The position numbers were made by a program, and so were the translations under genes. From Vitellaria paradoxa (lineage: Eukaryota > Streptophyta > Magnoliopsida > Ericales > Sapotaceae), in contig CM034240.1 in the NCBI GenBank assembly GCA_019916065.1, positions 48,880,372 through 48,944,371 of the forward strand: a DNA stretch of 64,000 nt, written 5' to 3'. The notes under the pieces were generated by a model. It did not search any database. It worked only from the letters and a program-made list of their open reading frames with translations, and had not been told where the DNA came from. Positions 60,811-64,000 of the stretch are shown here, one piece after another (position 1 is the first letter of the stretch; every line of letters starts with the position of its first letter).

Positions 60811-61165
60811 ATGAACCTAGCAGCATGGAACATTAGGGGTTTGAACCACCCCTTAAAGCAAGCTAAGGTTAGAAAATTGTTAAAGAGCTCATCTCTTAAT
60901 CTAATTGGTTTTTTGGAAACAAAAGTAAGGAACCATAACATCATGAACATTTACTGAGCCATATCTCCATCCTTTCAATATTTTGGTAACCAAAATCATG
61001 ATTGACCTGCTAAAAATTTGCTTATGTGGGATCCCTCTATTATTAAAGTTCAGATTCTATCAAGTTCAATCCAATCTATTTTTTTTTGTCACTTTACTCA
61101 TCATCTGCTGTCTGTAGATTTTTTGCCACTGTTGTTTATATCGCAGATGATAGGAAGACAAGGGA
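60811..61165 (+). pseudogene. LINE ORF2 endonuclease, N-terminal part
   Basis: It starts MNLAAWNIRGLNHPLKQ with the WNIRGLN motif (the Asn is an active-site residue) and continues FLETKV. A stop at 60,957 is followed by LLMWDP and TVVYIADDRKTRD, where the insertion begins. About 100 residues of endonuclease appear missing before the sequence resumes on the other side. Confidence 0.8.
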
Positions 61166-62465
61166 TGTCACACCCCAAATTTAAGGATGAGACCAGCCGT
61201 GAACCACAGTGCCTTAGCCCATGGCACACGCAAGCCTTCATAAATCCAAATTACTAAAAGTAGTAATAAACTAAAATCCTAAAAATTTGAGTCAAACATA
61301 ATACTTCAAATAAAATCAATGAACTAGTTCTCAACAATAATAACTCCAAAATTTATACAACTCAATAATACCTAAATTCTCAAACCTAAAGTAAATAATT
61401 AAACATTCCTACAGAAGATCACAGACTCATGATGTCACAGCCCCAACTAATCCAAAATTTTTGACTATGACGATCCTTTCTTCTTACCTGAAAAATGTTA
61501 AAAATGGGGGTAAACTAAAAGCCTAGTGAATAGATTGCTAAACCAAAAATAATAATAGCAATTTGAAAATAATAAATTTTCAAATAAACAATTTAACCAA
61601 AAGATTTCAAGTAAAACAACAATGTCCATGCATAAATAATAGTAATTTCAAAACCTACACGTCGGAGTGCAATAACATTCATAAATCAATCCATCAATCA
61701 CAACAGTGACGATAAACATTAATCCATGGATATATGGGAATTAAATATCAAATGTGTTAATATAATTTCTCATGGGCAGTGCCCAGTTAGATCCAACATC
61801 GCACTTAGAGTCACCCAGTCTGACTCCTAGGTTCTTCCCCAAGCCGATCCAATTGAGGTCACCACAGTTTTCACGGGCCTGTTCCCTAGTTGCCAGAGTC
61901 ACACCACTTAAGAAGTCTATCCCTTGGACTTTTATTTCAATTCTAACTTCCACAAAATAATTATTTATCACCATCCCATAAATCAAACTGAACACAAGTG
62001 TTCAAACAATTTTCTTTATGCTCAATAGCATAAAATATAGAATTTCTTATTCAAAATAAATATATTTTCGCAAATATTAGTTCACAAAATCCAACCTTGA
62101 AAATATTTATGCATGGATCAATTTACAAATTTTAATATTAGCAAGGCAAACCATTCACCTGAAGTCCAAAGATGTACACGTAAAATAACTAGGATAAATT
62201 GTCACAATCCTATAACTCTCTGACGCATAACAAACGACGAATGAGCTGTGGTATCATTCACGTAGGCGGAAGAATATTTGATTCAACATGAAACAAAATT
62301 TAGAATATGAAATCTAAAAGAATAAACTCTCTATAGGGAAATTCTGATTTATTGAGTAATAAAAACTAAAGAAAATTGCTCCCCTACCTTCCTTATATAA
62401 GCTAACAAGTAGTCCTAATTTAAGTAAGAAACCAATAAGCTAATCCTAGATTAAGTAAGAAACAA
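61166..62465. mobile_element. Insertion in the LINE, LTR-like start
   Basis: LINE coding stops after ...AAGACAAGGGA and resumes near 62,468 at a DRALVSEK-like segment. The insert begins TGTCACACCCCAAATTTAAG, a typical plant LTR start, is AT-rich, has a TATATAAG at about 62,393, and carries no domains. The right end and target duplication could not be fixed, and LINE sequence seems lost at the junction. Confidence 0.5.
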
Positions 62466-62467
62466 AT

Positions 62468-64000
62468 TGGATAGAGCACTGGTGAGTGAAAAATGACTTG
62501 GCACCTACACTGAAGCTTTTTTCCCTACTCCAAGTATTTCTGACCAATGTCCAGCTATCATTAGCATTTAGGCCAACTTTAAAACTGGAAGGAAGCCATT
62601 CAAATTCTTCAATTATTGGACTAAACATCAGAAAATTCATAAGCATAGTTGAGGAAAGCTGGTCCAAACCTGTCCAAGGTTTTCTAATGTTCAAGCTTTG
62701 CTCCAAAATCAAGTCACTCAAGCTAGCCCTCAAGGCTTTCAATGCCAAGTATTATGGATGTCTATCCAACAAGGTAATCGCTGCTAAAGAGGAACTCGCG
62801 GCAATTCAAAGAATGATGCAAGTTAACCCAAGCTAAGCACTTATAAGCCAAGAAGCTAAAGCCGTCACAATCTATACATAGCTAGCTCTTGCTGAGGAAG
62901 CTTTTTACAAGCAAAAAGTTAGGGATAACACAATCAAGGAGGGAGATCAAAATACCACCTACTCCCATAGGAAGGTCAAGGTCCAGTGCTCAAGAAATAA
63001 AATCCTCTCAATTATGGATAACCAAGGCATAAGGCACGAAAACTATGAAGAAGTCAAGTCCATTTTTATTGAGCACTTTAAAAGGCTTTTTGGTACCGAG
63101 TTTAACTATCCACAAGATGCATTCCACTATGTTTAGAAAATTATACAACTTGGTTTACCTTGGGAAACTATGGCTCCTCTTGAAGATGAAGTAACAGATG
63201 AAGAAATCAAGAGTACACTATTTTCCTTGCATGGCCATAAGGCCCTCGGCCCTGATAGATTTACTTCTCATTTCTTTAAGGCTTCTTGGAATACAGTAGG
63301 GGAAGATTTTATAGCAGCTATCAAGTCGTTTTTTCTCACAAATAAGCTCTTGAAGGAAGTCAATTCTATTGTCATTACTTTGGCACCAAAAATCCCCAAC
63401 CCAAGCTCGATCACTAGTTATAAGCCAATCTCTTATTGTTCAACCATATACAAGTGTATCTTCAAGATTATTGCTAATCGGCTCAAGAGGTTAATGCCAC
63501 GCATCATTAGCCTTTCTTAAGCTGCTTTTGTAAAGGGAAGAGTCATTTCTAATCAAATCATTTTTATGCAAGAATTAGTGAGGAACTATCACAGGCCCAA
63601 CCTATCCCCTAAAAGTGCATTAATGATTGACTTACTGAAGGCATTTGATTCAGTATCTTGGGATCTCTTATATGATATCATGCAAGCTCTTGGCTTACCA
63701 CCTAAGTTCAGGAAATGGATTAAAGCTTGTATCTCCTTCTTACACTTTTCCATCTTTTTGAATGGTGCTCTTAAGTGCTATTTCCCTGGTGCTAAAGGGC
63801 TAAGGCAATGTGATCTTCTTTCTCCATACATTTTTTTACTTGCCATGGAGTTCTTTTCGAGACTTTTCAATAACCTAGTTGGAGAAGGTGACTTCAATTT
63901 TCATCCTAAATGCTTTGAGCCTCTCATAACCCATATATGTTTCACGGATGATTTATTCCTCTTATGTTCTTCCAATAAGCCTACTTTCAAAATTATTCAT
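62468..64000 (+). pseudogene. LINE ORF2: end of endonuclease and reverse transcriptase
   Basis: SISDQCPAIISI closes the endonuclease. A linker follows with SWSKPVQGFLMFKLC and KSLKLALKAFN. The RT shows GPDRFTSHFFKASW (63,260), ITLAPKIPNPSSITSYKPIS (63,375), IANRLKRLMP, QAAFVKGR, ALMIDLLKAFDSVSWDLL, GLRQCDLLSPYIF and the catalytic F-T-D-D (63,941-63,952), usually FADD in plant L1s. The RT continues past the edge. Stops (62,835 and 63,519) show decay. Confidence 0.88.

Larger units (their letters stand above)
58433..64000 (+). mobile_element. Plant L1-type LINE (non-LTR retrotransposon), 3' end off-window
   Basis: Order: leader, ORF1 with a DUF4283-like domain (about 59,640-60,120) and a CCHC zinc knuckle (60,149-60,190), then ORF2 with an AP-like endonuclease start (60,811), an insertion (61,166 to about 62,465), and the reverse transcriptase (about 63,170 to the edge). 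Stops and frameshifts are frequent. It is inserted in the RT of element 2, so it is younger than that copy. The right end and poly-A tail are not visible. Confidence 0.88.

Overview
The window is nuclear DNA from a flowering plant, almost certainly a eudicot. It is AT-rich, intron-containing and full of plant retrotransposons, microsatellites and poly-A/T runs. Three recognisable host genes lie between two transposon-dense flanks. The species cannot be named from the sequence alone.

Left flank (1 to about 9,884): most of a Ty3/gypsy LTR retrotransposon of the Tat type lies on the minus strand. In its own reading direction it has an LTR (9,209-9,884), primer-binding site, gag, protease, reverse transcriptase/RNase H, a second RNase H, integrase, a tandem-repeat block, and then an extra gene on the opposite (plus) strand. 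That extra gene has two introns and a long coiled coil. The other LTR lies off the left edge. The polyprotein is broken by stops and frameshifts.

Host genes (about 11.5-48 kb): (1) A single-exon bHLH transcription factor resembling bHLH87 (HECATE/INDEHISCENT group), minus strand, with one apparent 1-nt frameshift in a homopolymer near its N-terminus. (2) A ten-exon gene for a 3'-5' exonuclease with a KH domain, minus strand. Its splice sites are kept but several coding exons carry 1-nt insertions or deletions. (3) An intact five-exon EARLY FLOWERING 3 (ELF3) gene, plus strand, encoding 752 aa, with a 52-nt third exon followed by a GC-AG intron and a short upstream ORF in its leader. Genes 2 and 3 are divergent. 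As I recall, their Arabidopsis homologues are also close neighbours (At2g25910 and At2g25930). The DNA between and inside the genes holds a complete 342-bp TRIM with an ACTTC target duplication, two tRNA-derived SINEs with 17-bp target duplications, a 3.9-kb non-coding LTR-like element with a GAAAG duplication, AT-rich MITE candidates and an orphan promoter-like island.

Right flank (about 51.6-64 kb): the first exon of an unidentified gene (ATG at 51,996) is cut by a second copy of the same Tat family (plus strand, LTR 52,091-52,792). That copy is interrupted by a 2.5-kb LTR-like element (55,222-57,735) and then by a plant L1-type LINE (from about 58,433), which holds a further insertion and runs off the right edge. 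This is a nested transposon stack built on a disrupted gene.

The most unusual feature is the spliced antisense gene inside the left retrotransposon. Because it lies antisense to the element's genomic RNA, its introns would survive retrotransposition.
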